NCBI GenBank assembly: GCA_021732445.1
Contig: JAKFUZ010000002.1
Location: forward strand, 62,001 to 126,000
Direction of reading: 5' to 3'
From: Sphingomonas sp.
Lineage (GTDB): Bacteria > Pseudomonadota > Alphaproteobacteria > Sphingomonadales > Sphingomonadaceae
Length of the DNA: 64,000 bases
Shown here piece by piece: positions 29,746 through 42,323 of the stretch. The position numbers and the translations under genes are program-made. Positions within the stretch are counted from its first letter, which is position 1. Every line of letters starts with the position of its first letter. A model generated the notes under the pieces. The model saw nothing but the letters and a program-made list of their open reading frames with translations, had not been told where the DNA came from and searched no databases.

Positions 29746-29855
29746 CGTGGCAATGGGATCGCGCCGAAGCGGAGCCAATTGCGGCACGTGCGCCGGTTCA
29801 TCGCTTATACAGCCGAGGCGCACCACGATGCTGCGCGACGAGGGAGGCTGGTGCG

Positions 29856-30830
29856 ATGAGAAAGCTGAGCGCGGCGCGGGCGGCGGTGTTGGGCGCGGTT
29901 GCGCTGGTGATGGCAGTGCCGGTCGCCGCCAAGCGCAGCGACACCTCGTCCGGTGCGGCGCCTGCCGAGCTTGTTGTCGCCCCCGGAGCGCTGGTCGATG
30001 CAACTGTCGAGGGCAAACCGGTCACGCTCGCAATTTTATCTGGCGGGCCAGATCGACTCATCCTCAACGCTGCAAGCGCCGACCGCATTGGCCTTAAGCC
30101 TGCGCTGTTTGTGGGGCGGGCGAGCCTCAATGTAGCTGGCCGGCGCGAATTTGAAGGGAAGAACCGCCCGGCGGCCTTTGCGGTTGGCGGCGTTGCGCAA
30201 AAGGGGCGGGCGCTCTGGTTTCCGCAAGCGCCACCAAAGCCCGGTGACGGCAGCATCGGCCCCTGGGGGCTTGCGCAGCCTCGGGTTACGTTCACCTTCG
30301 GAGACGCGGGTGACGCAGGGGAGCAGCAGCGCAACGATTTTCCACTGTTCGGCAACGTCAACAATTACAGCCTGACCGTGTATCGCGACGCTGCCTTTGG
30401 CACGGTGGTGGAATTCGATCTCGACAGCGCCAGCCTCTACCCGATCGCGTCGGCGGCGGCTGGTGGCGCCATTGCAGCAGCTTATGGTGGCGCGTTGTCG
30501 GGGCCAAGCTGGGACGTTGAAATTTTGTTCGGCATCAAGCGCCCGGTGCGGCTTCTCACGCTTGACCGGCCGTTCAGGATCGGCCCGCTCAGCTTTACCA
30601 AAATAGCCGTGCGGGTGCGCGACCGGATTGATGCCGGCGGGCTTGGCGCCGCCATCACTGACGCCGATACGGTCGAGGATCCCGCCGAAATCATTGTTTC
30701 CGCCAAGGTGAAAGGGCCGCCACCGGTGTTCACCTTTCGCATACCCCGCGCCGGCATGGCCGCATGCACGCGCCTCAGCTTCGACAAAACGGCCAGGCGC
30801 ATCGAATTATGGTGCAGGCCGGGCGGCTGA
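29856..30830 (+). CDS. Exported protein with degenerate retropepsin-like segment
   Basis: A 324-residue protein with a signal peptide (SAARAAVLGAVALVMAVPVAA). The mature part starts with VDATVEGKPVTLAILSGG followed by ILNAASADRIGL. This follows the retropepsin pattern (GKPVxFLVDTGA...LSxxxAxRLGL), but the catalytic Asp-Thr/Ser-Gly is replaced by Leu-Ser-Gly. The C-terminus has two cysteines (AACTRLSF, ELWCRPGG). A strong GAGGGAGG precedes the ATG; the frame is open to 29520 across the opposite gene. Function unknown; the retropepsin comparison is tentative. Confidence 0.65.
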   Translation: MRKLSAARAAVLGAVALVMAVPVAAKRSDTSSGAAPAELVVAPGALVDATVEGKPVTLAILSGGPDRLILNAASADRIGLKPALFVGRASLNVAGRREFEGKNRPAAFAVGGVAQKGRALWFPQAPPKPGDGSIGPWGLAQPRVTFTFGDAGDAGEQQRNDFPLFGNVNNYSLTVYRDAAFGTVVEFDLDSASLYPIASAAAGGAIAAAYGGALSGPSWDVEILFGIKRPVRLLTLDRPFRIGPLSFTKIAVRVRDRIDAGGLGAAITDADTVEDPAEIIVSAKVKGPPPVFTFRIPRAGMAACTRLSFDKTARRIELWCRPGG

Positions 30831-30847
30831 CCCGCCCGCACCGCGGC

Positions 30848-32877
<2,030 letters not shown>

Positions 32878-32878
<1 letters not shown>

Positions 32879-34746
32879 CAATTAGCCTCGAGCCCTAGAG
32901 TTTTTGCGTCTTCGTTTGCTTGGCACAGATTTGCAAGCCGTGTGTCCAATGCCTGTTGTTCCTTTATCAACGCCATCTGCCGCGCAAAGGCCGCCTCCGA
33001 CAGATCCTGACGGAACATTGCGGTCGCCTCGGCAAGCGCGCGGTCGATTTCGGGGCGCATGACCAGAATGGCGATGGCCTCGTCAAGGTCGGCACGGGCG
33101 CGGTCTGGCGTGGCGTCCTCCCGGGTAAAGGAATAGGGTGTAGCATCGGCTCGGAGCAGTTCCGTTGCCATCGGGCCAAAGCCTGATGTGGCCAATATGG
33201 TGCGAAGTTGCGCGCTATCAAGCGCCTGATGGTTTACCGCGGTATCAATAACGGCTTCAAACAGCCTGCCAAGCGCGCCACCGCTTATATTCAGCGCGCC
33301 AAGCACGTCCATGTGGCGGGCAATTTCTGCCGGGTGGCGGATGAGGCCGGCGAGCACCGCCTTGGCCAGCACCGGATCAATCCCCAGCGCGCTGACGCCG
33401 CGGGCGTCCGGATGGTCGCCGCCGCGCGGTTGCGGTGGCTGCCACTTGCCGGCGCGGCGTGGCGTTTGCGGTGTCCACTCGCGGCGCGGCGGCGCAAAGT
33501 GCGCATCGAACCGGCGGCGGAACTCGGCTATATATTCCGGGCGCACTGACGGGTCGGTAATCGCCGCGGCAAGGTCGGTCAGGCGCTGCTTCAGCCCGGC
33601 GCGTTCCTCTGGCGTAGAAAGCGGGGAGGCCGAAAGCTCGCTTTGCCACAGCCGATCGACCAAGGGCTGGTTTTGCGCCAGGAGCGCCTCGAATATCGCA
33701 GGCCCTGATCCCCGCACGACATCATCGGGGTCTTGACCCGCCGGCAGCGTTGCAAACGCAAGGCTGCGGGCAGGCGCGAGCATTGGCAGCGCGCGGTGGG
33801 CAGCGCGCAGCGCGGCCTTTTGCCCCGCGCTATCGCCATCAAAGCACAGCACGGGCACGTCGCACAGCCGCCACAACCGCTCAAGCTGCGCCTCGGTGAG
33901 CGCGGTGCCGAGCGGCGCGACCACCTCGCCAAACCCGGCCTGCGCCAGCGCGATCACGTCCATATAGCCCTCAACCACGATGATCCGCCCGGCCTTGCGC
34001 GCGGCGGCGGCGGCCCTGTCGAGATTGTACAGCGTTCGGCCCTTGTCGAACAATGGCGTGTCGGGCGAGTTCAGATATTTTGGCTCACCGTCGCCAATGA
34101 TCCGCCCGCCAAACGCTATGACCCGTCCGCGCGGATCGCGGATCGGGATCATCAGCCGACCGCGAAACCGGTCATAGGCGGGCTTGTCGTCGATTTTGAT
34201 GAGCAGCCCGGCCGCGATGAGCACTTGCTCCGGAAAGTCTTTCAGCGCCGCCTTCAGCCCCCCGCGCGACTCCGGTGCAAAGCCCAGATCAAACGTGCGG
34301 GCCGTGTCCGCGCGCACGCCGCGCCGCTCCAGCAGCGCCCGAGCGTCGGCGCCGGCCACCCCGTGCAGTTGCGCGGCAAACCACTGCGCTGCCGCCGCGC
34401 ATGCTTCGTGCAGGCCTTTTGCAGCGTCCGCCTTGTCGGCGGCGCGCCGGTCCAATTCGGGCAGGTCCATGCCGGCCGCAGCGGCCAGCTCCTTGACGGC
34501 ATCAATGAACGGCAGCCCGCGCTGATCGGTCATCCAGCGGATCGCGTCGCCATGCGCCGAGCAGCCGAAACAGTGATAAAAACCCTTGTCGTCGTTCACA
34601 TAGAAGCTGGGCGTTTTCTCGTTGTGAAACGGGCAGCAGCCTTTGAACTCGCGGCCGGCCTTGCTGAGCTTCATGCTCCGCCCGACCAGTGCCGACAGCA
34701 GGGTGCGGGCGCGCAACTCGTCAAGAAACTGCGGCGACAGGCTCAC
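32878..34746 (-). CDS. dnaG: DNA primase DnaG
   Basis: The 622-residue primase makes RNA primers at the replication fork. Domains in order: CHC2 zinc finger ([15 protein letters not shown], then [12 protein letters not shown]), TOPRIM with the acidic motif ([33 protein letters not shown]), and the C-terminal helicase-binding region. I prefer the GTG at 34746 ([14 protein letters not shown]); a TTG at 34770 adds eight residues. It overlaps rpoD by one base, forming the dnaG-rpoD part of the classical macromolecular synthesis operon. Confidence 0.97.
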
Positions 34747-34918
34747 TGGCAGGCAGCCGGGCGGCGGCAAAAGATCGTTTCGGCATTGACCAAAAATGCC
34801 GCAATCTGCACCCGCAATTTCCCCTCAGTACCAAGCGCAAACCCTGGGGCTTTGGCACGCACCGCCGAAACGTGGCGCCCTCGCCAGGTCAGATAGCGTC
34901 GCCGCCCGTCCATTTCCG

Positions 34919-35371
34919 TCAGCTCAGCGCCGCTTTGACGAGGCCGCTGGCCTTGCTCATGTCAAGCGTGGTCGCGTGGCGCGCTTTCAATTCGGCCATT
35001 ACCCGGCCCATGTCCTTCATGCCGCTGGCGCCGAGCTGTGCCTTGATCGCCTCGATGGCGGCAGTGGTTTCGGCATCTGACATCTGGGTGGGCAAGAACC
35101 TTTCGATTACCGCTACTTCGGCGCTTTCCGCATCGGCAAGTTCGGGGCGGCCGCCCTTTTCAAACATCTCGATGGATTCGCGGCGCTGCTTCACCATTTT
35201 CTGGAGCACTTCGACGACAAGGGCATCGTCGTCGTCGGGGGCCTTGCCGGTGCGGGCCTCGATGTCGCGATTTTTGATGGCGGATTGCACCATGCGCAGC
35301 GTTGCGGTTGTGGCCTTGTCGCCGCCTTTCATCGCTGTGATGAGCGCGTCTTTGATGGTGTCGCGAATCAT
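34919..35371 (-). CDS. GatB/YqeY domain protein
   Basis: A 150-residue protein with the YqeY fold: MIRDTIKDALITAMKGGDK at the start, TLRMVQSAIKNRDIEARTG in the middle, and a C-terminal helical bundle (GRVMAELKARHATTLDMSKASGLV) like the tail domain of GatB. The family commonly precedes dnaG-rpoD in bacteria; a tRNA-related role has been suggested but not proven. The ATG at 35371 is chosen; the frame is open to 35416. Divergent from carA. Confidence 0.94.
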   Translation of the reverse strand: MIRDTIKDALITAMKGGDKATTATLRMVQSAIKNRDIEARTGKAPDDDDALVVEVLQKMVKQRRESIEMFEKGGRPELADAESAEVAVIERFLPTQMSDAETTAAIEAIKAQLGASGMKDMGRVMAELKARHATTLDMSKASGLVKAALS

Positions 35372-35433
35372 GTCGGCAGGTTCCTTTTTTGCGCTTTGGG
35401 GCATCCCTAAACCCACAGCGGCGGTTTTAACAA

Positions 35434-35460
35434 TTGACGGCGGCGCCCGCGCGCTCTAGC
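35434..35460 (+). promoter_or_regulatory. Possible carAB promoter
   Basis: A TTGACG (35434-35439) and a TCTAGC (35455-35460) lie in the gap between divergent yqeY and carA. The 15-base spacing is shorter than usual for sigma-70. It is the best -35-like hexamer in the gap. No pyrimidine-responsive leader is evident. Confidence 0.35.
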
Positions 35461-35506
35461 TCCCGCCGCTTAGCGACATCGACAGCTACATGGAGTGCCT
35501 CCCGCA

Positions 35507-36670
35507 ATGGCCGACGCCAAACCTATGCCTGCGCCTCAAGGAGCCACGGGCGTGCTGGTGCTGGCGGACGGAACGTGCATCTGGGGCCGGGGTTTTGGCG
35601 CCGAGGGCGCGGCGGTGGGCGAGCTGTGCTTCCACACCGCGATGACGGGCTATCAGGAAATCATGACCGATCCGAGCTTTGCCGGGCAGATCATTACCTT
35701 TACTTTCCCGCATATCGGCAATGTCGGCGTGAACGAGGACGATGCGGAGGCCGACGCCCCTCATGCACTGGGCATGGTCGTGCGCGAAAATGTGACGGCA
35801 CCGAGCAATTTTCGCAGCACCGGGCGGCTCGACGACTGGCTGAAGCGGCTGGGGCGGATTGGCCTTTCGGGTGTGGATACGCGCGCGCTCACCCGGCGCA
35901 TCAGGGAGCAGGGCGCGCCCAATGCCGTAATTGCGCATGCCGCCGACGGGGTGTTCGATGTGTCCGCCCTCACCGCCATGGCACAGGGCTGGGCAGGGCT
36001 AGAGGGCATGGATCTCGCCAGGGACGTGACCGTGGACGGCGCGCAGGCGTGGGCGGGGGGCGCATGGAGACCGGGCCATGGCTATGCCGGGGACGGGGCA
36101 GAGGCTGCACGGCCTCATGTGGTCGCGATCGATTATGGCGCGAAACGCAACATCTACCGCAATCTGGTGAAGGCCGGCGCGCGCGTGACGGTGTTGCCTG
36201 CCACTGCCAGTTTCGGTGATGTCATGGCGCAAAATCCCGACGGCGTTTTCCTCTCCAACGGCCCCGGCGATCCGGCAGCGACCGGTGAATATGCGGTGCC
36301 GGTGATCCGCGCGCTGCTGGATACGGGCACGCCGGTTTTCGGCATTTGCCTTGGCCATCAGTTGCTTGGCCTGGCGCTTGGCGCAAAGACCGTGAAGATG
36401 CACCAGGGCCACCGCGGCGCCAACCACCCGGTGAAGCGGTTGTCGGACGGCGCGGTTGAGATCACCAGCATGAACCACGGTTTTGCAGTCGAGCGCGGGA
36501 GTTTGCCGCAAGGCGTGCGCGAAACCCATGTCTCGCTGTTCGACGGCAGCAACGCCGGGCTGGAAACGGCGGATGGCCGCGCCTTTTCCGTGCAATATCA
36601 CCCGGAGGCATCACCGGGGCCGCAGGACAGCTTCTATCTGTTCGAACGGTTTGTGGGGATGATTGGCTAA
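35507..36670 (+). CDS. carA: Carbamoyl-phosphate synthase small subunit
   Basis: The 387-residue subunit hydrolyses glutamine and passes ammonia to CarB for arginine and pyrimidine synthesis. N-terminal domain: [21 protein letters not shown]-terminal amidotransferase: nucleophile Cys in [18 protein letters not shown], His-Glu in [14 protein letters not shown]. The ATG at 35507 is preferred; a GTG four codons earlier is possible. The stop overlaps the carB ATG as TAATG. Confidence 0.98.
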   Translation: MADAKPMPAPQGATGVLVLADGTCIWGRGFGAEGAAVGELCFHTAMTGYQEIMTDPSFAGQIITFTFPHIGNVGVNEDDAEADAPHALGMVVRENVTAPSNFRSTGRLDDWLKRLGRIGLSGVDTRALTRRIREQGAPNAVIAHAADGVFDVSALTAMAQGWAGLEGMDLARDVTVDGAQAWAGGAWRPGHGYAGDGAEAARPHVVAIDYGAKRNIYRNLVKAGARVTVLPATASFGDVMAQNPDGVFLSNGPGDPAATGEYAVPVIRALLDTGTPVFGICLGHQLLGLALGAKTVKMHQGHRGANHPVKRLSDGAVEITSMNHGFAVERGSLPQGVRETHVSLFDGSNAGLETADGRAFSVQYHPEASPGPQDSFYLFERFVGMIG

Positions 36671-39600
36671 TGCCAAAACGCACTGACATCTCGTCCATCC
36701 TCGTCATTGGCGCTGGCCCCATCGTCATCGGCCAGGCGTGCGAGTTTGATTATTCCGGCGTGCAGGCAATCAAGGCGCTGCGCGAGGAGGGGTATCGCAT
36801 CGTCCTCGTCAATTCGAACCCGGCGACGATCATGACCGATCCTGACCTCGCCGACGCGACCTATATCGAGCCGATCACGCCTGAAATCGTCGCAAAAATC
36901 ATCGAGAAGGAGCGGCCTGATGCGGTGCTCCCCACCATGGGCGGGCAGACCGCGCTCAACACCGCGCTGGCGCTGTTCAACGATGGGACGTTCGCAAAAT
37001 TCGGCGTGCAGATGATCGGCGCCGATGCGGAGGCCATCGACAAGGCGGAGGACCGGCAGAAATTCAAACAGGCCATGAGCAAGATTGGCCTTGAATCCGC
37101 GCGCTCGGCAATTGCGCATACGGTGGAAGAGGCGCTCGCCGCGCTGGCGCGCACCGGGTTGCCCGCGATCATCCGCCCGAGCTTTACGCTGGGCGGCACT
37201 GGCGGCGGCATCGCCTATAATCGCGAGGAATTTATCGAGATCGTCCGGTCTGGCCTCGATGCCAGCCCGACCACCGAGGTGCTGATCGAGGAATCGCTGC
37301 TCGGCTGGAAGGAATATGAGATGGAAGTGGTCCGCGACCGCGCGGACAACGCCATCATCGTGTGCTCCATCGAGAATATCGACCCGATGGGCGTCCACAC
37401 CGGCGATTCGATTACCGTCGCGCCTGCGCTTACGCTCACCGACAAGGAATATCAGGCGATGCGCAATGCCAGCATTGCGTGCCTGCGGGAAATTGGCGTG
37501 GAAACAGGCGGTTCCAACGTTCAGTTCGCGGTCAATCCGCAGGACGGGCGGCTGATCGTCATCGAGATGAACCCGCGCGTGTCCCGCTCATCGGCGCTCG
37601 CCTCCAAGGCAACCGGCTTTCCGATTGCCAAGGTGGCGGCAAAGCTGGCGGTGGGCTATACGCTTGACGAGATCATGAACGACATAACAGGCGCGACGCC
37701 GGCCTCATTCGAGCCGACGATCGACTATGTCGTGACCAAAATCCCGCGGTTTGCCTTCGAGAAGTTCAAGGGCGCCGAGCCGATTTTGTCGACCGCGATG
37801 AAATCTGTCGGCGAAGTGATGGCGATTGGCCGCAATATCCACGAATCGCTCCAAAAGGCCTTGCGCGGCCTGGAAACCGGGCTGTCCGGCTTCAATCAGG
37901 TGGATGCGCTGGTCGGCGCGCCGCGTGCAGAAATTGAGGCAGCGCTCGCGCGCGCCACGCCTGACCGTTTGCTGGTCGCCGCCCAGGCGCTGCGCGAGGG
38001 GATGAGCGTTGCCGAAATCAACGCCATTGCAAAATACGACCCTTGGTTCCTTGAGCGGATCGCCGAGATTGTGGCGGCCGAAAACGAGGTGATCGCAGGC
38101 GGCCTGCCGCGTGATGCCGCTGGCATGCGGCGGCTGAAAGCAATGGGGTTTGCCGACAAGCGGCTGGCGTTTCTCGCGCTGAAATCGGCCGGGTTGCGCG
38201 CTGGTACCGAGCGCAGCATCGCGCGCGGATCGGGCCTTGTGCGCGATGCCGTGGTGGCGATGACCGGCGGCGTCACCGAGGAGGAAGTCCGCGCGCTCCG
38301 CCACCGGCTGGGCGTCCGGCCGGTGTTCAAGCGGATCGACACCTGCGCTGCCGAATTCGACGCGAAAACGCCCTATATGTATTCGACCTATGAGGCACCG
38401 ATCTTTGGCGCGCCGGCGTGCGAAAGCCAGCCAAGCGCGCGCAACAAGATTGTCATTCTGGGCGGTGGGCCGAACCGCATCGGCCAGGGCATCGAGTTTG
38501 ACTATTGCTGTTGCCACGCCTGTTTTGCGCTGGCGGACGCGGGCTATGAAACCATCATGGTCAATTGCAACCCGGAGACGGTCTCCACGGATTATGACAC
38601 GTCCGACCGCCTCTATTTTGAACCGCTGACGGCCGAGGATGTCCTGGAAATCCTTCATGCCGAGCAGGCGAGTGGCACGCTGGTGGGCGTGATCGTGCAG
38701 TTTGGCGGACAAACGCCGCTCAACCTTGCCAAGGCGCTGGAGGCGGCGGGAATCCCCATTCTTGGCACCAGCCCCGATGCGATTGATCTTGCCGAAGACC
38801 GCGAGCGGTTTGCCGCGCTCATCAACCGGCTTGGCCTGCGCCAGCCCGCCAATGGCATTGCCCGCAGCCGCGATGAGGCCATAGCCGTTGCCAGCCATAT
38901 CGGCTATCCGGTGCTCATGCGCCCCTCCTATGTGCTGGGCGGCCGCGCGATGGAAATTGTCGACGGCCCAGCGCAGCTCGACGACTATATTCAAACGGCA
39001 GTGCAGGTCTCGGGCGATGCTCCGGTGCTGATCGACCAATATCTGCGCGACGCCATCGAGGTGGATGTCGATGCCGTGTGCGATGGCGTCGACGTTGCCG
39101 TGGCGGGCATCCTCCAGCACATTGAAGAAGCTGGCGTCCACTCCGGCGACAGCGCCTGTTCGATACCGCCGTATAATTTGCCGCAAGCGGTGGTTGACGA
39201 AATTGAGCGCCAGACCGTCAGCCTTGCCCATGCGTTGATGGTCAAAGGGCTGATGAACATTCAGTTCGCGGTGAAGGATGGGCTTGTTTATCTGATTGAG
39301 GTTAACCCGCGCGCCAGCCGGACCGTGCCGTTTGTCGCCAAGGCAATTGGCGCGCCCGTTGCCAAGATTGCCGCGCGCGTGATGGCGGGGGAGCTGCTCG
39401 CCAATCTGCCGCCGATCAACCGCGACATCGGCTATTATGCGGTGAAGGAGGCGGTGTTTCCGTTCGCGCGCTTCCCCGGCGTTGACCCGGTGCTTTCGCC
39501 CGAAATGAAGAGCACGGGCGAGGTCATGGGCATCGACCCGGACTTCGTGCTTGCCTTTGCCAAGGCAGAACTTGGTGCGGGCACCATTTTGCCGAGCGGC

Positions 39601-40005
39601 GGCACCGTGTTCGTGAGCGTCAAGGATGGCGACAAGCCGGTGATTTTGCCAGCGACGCGGCTGTTGGTGAGCCAGGGCTTCAACATTGTGGCAACCGGCG
39701 GCACCGCGGCTTTTCTTGCGCAAGAGGGGGTGCCGGTGGAGCGGATCAACAAGGTGGCGCAAGGGCGCCCGCACATTGTCGACCGGATCAAAGACGGTGC
39801 CATCGCGCTCATTTTCAACACCACTGAAGGGTGGCAGTCCCTCAAGGATTCGCAACCCATCCGCGCCGGTGCGCTGGCGCACAAGGTGCCATATTTCACG
39901 ACGGCGCCTGCCAGTCTGGAAGCGGCAAAGGCGATTGTCGCCCTTGCAACGCGCAGTCTTGAAGTGCGCCCGTTGCAATCCTATTATTCTTCTTCGCACA
40001 GCTGA
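36670..40005 (+). CDS. carB: Carbamoyl-phosphate synthase large subunit
   Basis: The 1111-residue product has two homologous ATP-grasp halves. The first starts [23 protein letters not shown] and the second [22 protein letters not shown] near residue 595. The phosphate loops [14 protein letters not shown] and [12 protein letters not shown] are visible, and the C-terminal MGS-like allosteric domain ([19 protein letters not shown]) starts near residue 995. Directly coupled to carA. The protein is slightly longer than the E. coli enzyme. Confidence 0.99.
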   Translation: MPKRTDISSILVIGAGPIVIGQACEFDYSGVQAIKALREEGYRIVLVNSNPATIMTDPDLADATYIEPITPEIVAKIIEKERPDAVLPTMGGQTALNTALALFNDGTFAKFGVQMIGADAEAIDKAEDRQKFKQAMSKIGLESARSAIAHTVEEALAALARTGLPAIIRPSFTLGGTGGGIAYNREEFIEIVRSGLDASPTTEVLIEESLLGWKEYEMEVVRDRADNAIIVCSIENIDPMGVHTGDSITVAPALTLTDKEYQAMRNASIACLREIGVETGGSNVQFAVNPQDGRLIVIEMNPRVSRSSALASKATGFPIAKVAAKLAVGYTLDEIMNDITGATPASFEPTIDYVVTKIPRFAFEKFKGAEPILSTAMKSVGEVMAIGRNIHESLQKALRGLETGLSGFNQVDALVGAPRAEIEAALARATPDRLLVAAQALREGMSVAEINAIAKYDPWFLERIAEIVAAENEVIAGGLPRDAAGMRRLKAMGFADKRLAFLALKSAGLRAGTERSIARGSGLVRDAVVAMTGGVTEEEVRALRHRLGVRPVFKRIDTCAAEFDAKTPYMYSTYEAPIFGAPACESQPSARNKIVILGGGPNRIGQGIEFDYCCCHACFALADAGYETIMVNCNPETVSTDYDTSDRLYFEPLTAEDVLEILHAEQASGTLVGVIVQFGGQTPLNLAKALEAAGIPILGTSPDAIDLAEDRERFAALINRLGLRQPANGIARSRDEAIAVASHIGYPVLMRPSYVLGGRAMEIVDGPAQLDDYIQTAVQVSGDAPVLIDQYLRDAIEVDVDAVCDGVDVAVAGILQHIEEAGVHSGDSACSIPPYNLPQAVVDEIERQTVSLAHALMVKGLMNIQFAVKDGLVYLIEVNPRASRTVPFVAKAIGAPVAKIAARVMAGELLANLPPINRDIGYYAVKEAVFPFARFPGVDPVLSPEMKSTGEVMGIDPDFVLAFAKAELGAGTILPSGGTVFVSVKDGDKPVILPATRLLVSQGFNIVATGGTAAFLAQEGVPVERINKVAQGRPHIVDRIKDGAIALIFNTTEGWQSLKDSQPIRAGALAHKVPYFTTAPASLEAAKAIVALATRSLEVRPLQSYYSSSHS

Positions 40006-40032
40006 TCTCCCACAATCATGAGCAAGGTGCGG

Positions 40033-40054
40033 GCAAGCCCCTTGCCGGGCTTGC
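40033..40054. terminator. Hairpin between carB and greA
   Basis: GCAAGCCC-CTTGCC-GGGCTTGC forms a perfect 8-bp stem with a 6-base loop, 28 bases after the carB stop. The following T-run (GATTTTT) is about 20 bases away, so it is a weak intrinsic terminator. It may instead separate carAB from greA levels or stabilise the upstream message. Confidence 0.45.
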
Positions 40055-40089
40055 TTGGGAGCGTGGATTTTTAACAAGGGACGAATTTG

Positions 40090-40566
40090 ATGGCGACGGT
40101 TGAGAAGATGCCCATGCTCGCAGAAGGGTATGCAACGCTCTCGACGGAGCTGAAGCGGCTGAAAGCCGAGCGCCCGCTGATCGTGGATGCGATCGAGGAA
40201 GCACGCGCGCATGGGGATCTTTCGGAAAACGCCGAATATCATGCCGCAAAGGAGCGTCAGGGGCAGATTGAGGCCTCGATCAGCGACATTGAAGACAAGT
40301 TGAGCCGCGCCCAGATTATCGACCCCAGGGAGATGTCGGGCGACAAGGTCGTGTTCGGCGCGACAGTCACGCTGCTCGATGAAGATGAAAAGCCGGTAAC
40401 CTACCAGATTGTCGGCCAGACCGAAGCAGACGCCAATGTTGGGCGGATTTCGTATAATTCGCCGCTTGGCCGCGCACTTATCGGGCGCAAGGTGGATGAC
40501 GAGGTCGAAGTAACCGTGCCATCGGGCGACCGCTATTATCTGGTGTCAAAGGTTGAATTCATCTGA
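40090..40566 (+). CDS. greA: Transcription elongation factor GreA
   Basis: The 158-residue factor rescues backtracked RNA polymerase. The N-terminal coiled coil holds the acidic tip ([20 protein letters not shown]) and the C-terminal FKBP-like domain ends [21 protein letters not shown]. The ATG at 40090 is preceded by an AAGGGACG ribosome binding site; a TTG one codon earlier is less likely. It probably forms a short operon with the rhomboid gene, which begins in its stop codon. Confidence 0.98.
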   Translation: MATVEKMPMLAEGYATLSTELKRLKAERPLIVDAIEEARAHGDLSENAEYHAAKERQGQIEASISDIEDKLSRAQIIDPREMSGDKVVFGATVTLLDEDEKPVTYQIVGQTEADANVGRISYNSPLGRALIGRKVDDEVEVTVPSGDRYYLVSKVEFI

Positions 40567-41228
40567 ACCGCCGGCTGCTTGGCGATACGCCGGCGACGCT
40601 GCTGGTCGCCGGGCTGGTAAGCGTGATTTCCGCGCTGCTGGTGCTCACCCGTTTTGAGGGGGCTGCGGCGCTTTCGGCCGGGTTCATTCCGGCAACGGTG
40701 CGCGAGGCGTTGGCAAATCCGGGCGGCATGAGCCTGCCAGACGGGCTTTACCTGCTGCCGACATGGCTCACGCCGTTCACCTCCACGCTCATTCATGGCG
40801 GGTTCCTCCATCTGGCGCTCAACATGGTGATGCTGGTTTATTGCGGACAGCGGGTGGAACGCGCGGTGGGCCCAGCAGGGTTTGTCGTGCTGTTCATCGT
40901 CGGCGCCTATGCGGCGGCGGCGGGGCAATGGGCGCTTGATCCGCAAAGCCTGGTGCCGACGATTGGCGCAAGCGGGGCAGCCTCTGCCTTTGTCGCTGCC
41001 TATGCCATGTTGTTTGCCGAGCGGCCTGTGCCCGCGATTGGACCAATACCGTCGCGCGTCGTGCGGATTGCGTGGCTGGCCGCGGCCTGGATAGGCATTC
41101 AGGCGCTGGTCGGCCTATCGAGCGCGAGCGGCGGACCGGTGATTGCCATTGGCGCGCATATCGGCGGGTTTGCCGCCGGGCTGGCGCTGGCGCGGCCCCT
41201 GTTGCTCTGGCGCTATCGCCACGCCTGA
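40563..41228 (+). CDS. Rhomboid-family intramembrane serine protease
   Basis: A six-helix membrane protease. The [14 protein letters not shown] segment, the catalytic Ser in TIGASGAAS and the His in [11 protein letters not shown] are all present. The first normal start codon is GTG at 40623, but that would cut the first membrane helix in half. In-frame sequence upstream encodes [20 protein letters not shown] and starts at a CTG at 40563, which overlaps the greA stop as CTGA. I therefore propose a CTG start, or an ATT at 40557; the GTG is the conservative alternative. Confidence 0.82.
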   Translation: MNRRLLGDTPATLLVAGLVSVISALLVLTRFEGAAALSAGFIPATVREALANPGGMSLPDGLYLLPTWLTPFTSTLIHGGFLHLALNMVMLVYCGQRVERAVGPAGFVVLFIVGAYAAAAGQWALDPQSLVPTIGASGAASAFVAAYAMLFAERPVPAIGPIPSRVVRIAWLAAAWIGIQALVGLSSASGGPVIAIGAHIGGFAAGLALARPLLLWRYRHA

Positions 41229-41247
41229 ACGGTTGCTGGTCGCGGCG

Positions 41248-41484
41248 TCAGCCGTCTTTTTTGGCGGGTGCCATCAGGTCGGGCTGAACGAGCCGGTGCA
41301 GGTGGACCACGACATACTTCATCGCTGCGTCGTCCACGGTGCGCTGTGCTGCGGCGCGCCACGCTTTTTCGGCCGTGGCATAATCGGGGAACATCCCTAC
41401 GATCTCGATTGAGTCGAGATCGTCAAAGTCGAGTGTTTGCGGGTCGGTCACCCGGCCGCCAAATACGAGGTGGAGCTTGCTCAT
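41248..41484 (-). CDS. DUF4170 domain protein
   Basis: A 78-residue cytoplasmic protein starting MSKLHLVFGGRVTDPQTLDF, then YATAEKAWRAAAQRTVDDAA and YVVVHLHRLVQP. This is the pattern of the DUF4170 family, common in alphaproteobacteria and of unknown function. It is convergent with the rhomboid gene. Confidence 0.85.
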   Translation of the reverse strand: MSKLHLVFGGRVTDPQTLDFDDLDSIEIVGMFPDYATAEKAWRAAAQRTVDDAAMKYVVVHLHRLVQPDLMAPAKKDG

Positions 41485-41557
41485 TGCCTGCCAATTCCTA
41501 AAACGACGCCGGAGTTTACCGGGTTCCTAACCCGGAAAAAGGCGGGGTTGAAGCCCC

Positions 41558-41980
41558 TTACTCGGGCTTTTTGGTCGCGGCTTTGGCGGCTTCGGTGGCT
41601 TTGCTGGCGGCCTGGCCGATCGAGTTTACGAGCTTACCAAGCTGTTCGCGCGCGCCGCTCCGGTCCAGCCCGGCGGCGATCAGTTCCGCCTTGCCGGCGT
41701 CACGTGCAGCTTTGAAGGCCGCAGACGCACCTTTGGTCAATTGTTTGCCGACACCGCCGAGCGCGCCTGACTCGCGTGCCGTACGCGGCAGCAGCGCGCC
41801 TGCAATCACGCCCAGCGCAAGCCCGCCGACAAGCACGGACAGGGGATTGCCTTCGATGCTGTCAGCCGTTTGGCGCGCCGCCAGCGCGGCCTGCTCCCGC
41901 GCCCTTGCCGCCGTTTGCGTGAGGCGGGTTGCGGCAGTCTCGGCTTGCGGGGTCGGTGGCGTCGGGGTGTCATCGGTCAT
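41558..41980 (-). CDS. Small membrane-associated protein, DUF883-like
   Basis: The 140-residue protein has a charged, Ala-rich amphipathic N-terminal half (TRLTQTAARAREQAALAARQTADS), a glycine-rich hydrophobic segment (PLSVLVGGLALGVIAGALLP), and a Lys/Ala-rich tail. This architecture resembles ElaB/YqjD-type proteins. The ATG at 41980 overlaps the preceding DUF3618 gene by 11 bases. It is the last of four minus-strand genes that look like one envelope operon. Confidence 0.7.
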   Translation of the reverse strand: MTDDTPTPPTPQAETAATRLTQTAARAREQAALAARQTADSIEGNPLSVLVGGLALGVIAGALLPRTARESGALGGVGKQLTKGASAAFKAARDAGKAELIAAGLDRSGAREQLGKLVNSIGQAASKATEAAKAATKKPE

Positions 41981-42323
41981 CGCGGGTTCCTGGGTTGGGT
42001 GGGGACGGGGACAGGGGATCGTCGGCAAGGTCGGCCGCAGTATCTGGCGGCGCCTCGTGCACTGCATGGCCAAGCCATCGCTTTGCGACGACAAAGCTTA
42101 TCGCTGCACCAATGCCGAGCCAGGGGCTGGGGTTGCGTTTTACAGCATCCATTGCGGCGTGTGCAATTTCGAGCGCGGTATCGCGCATTTCTTCGACAGC
42201 ACCCCGCGCCAGCGCGCGCGGGCTCAGGCGTGTTTGAATGTCGACCAGGGTTTGCGCCAGTTGCCGGCGCGCGGCGGCGGCCTGAGCTTCGGCGCGGGCA
42301 AGCTCATGATCGGCGCGGCTCAT
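41970..42323 (-). CDS. DUF3618 domain protein
   Basis: The 117-residue protein has the DUF3618 pattern: an N-terminal helix (ARAEAQAAAARRQLAQTLVDIQTRLSP is its core; residues ~9-35) then RGAVEEMRDTALEIAHAAMD and a membrane-facing NPSPWLGIGAAISFVVAKRW. It overlaps the holin-like gene start by four bases. Function unknown; the family always sits with holin-X and DUF883-type genes as far as I recall. Confidence 0.8.
   Translation of the reverse strand: MSRADHELARAEAQAAAARRQLAQTLVDIQTRLSPRALARGAVEEMRDTALEIAHAAMDAVKRNPSPWLGIGAAISFVVAKRWLGHAVHEAPPDTAADLADDPLSPSPPNPGTRDDR

Noticed and set aside
37705-40242. 845-residue open frame on the minus strand
   Set aside because: It is antisense to carB and greA; the His/Arg/Gln-rich product is what GC-rich codon bias gives on the opposite strand.
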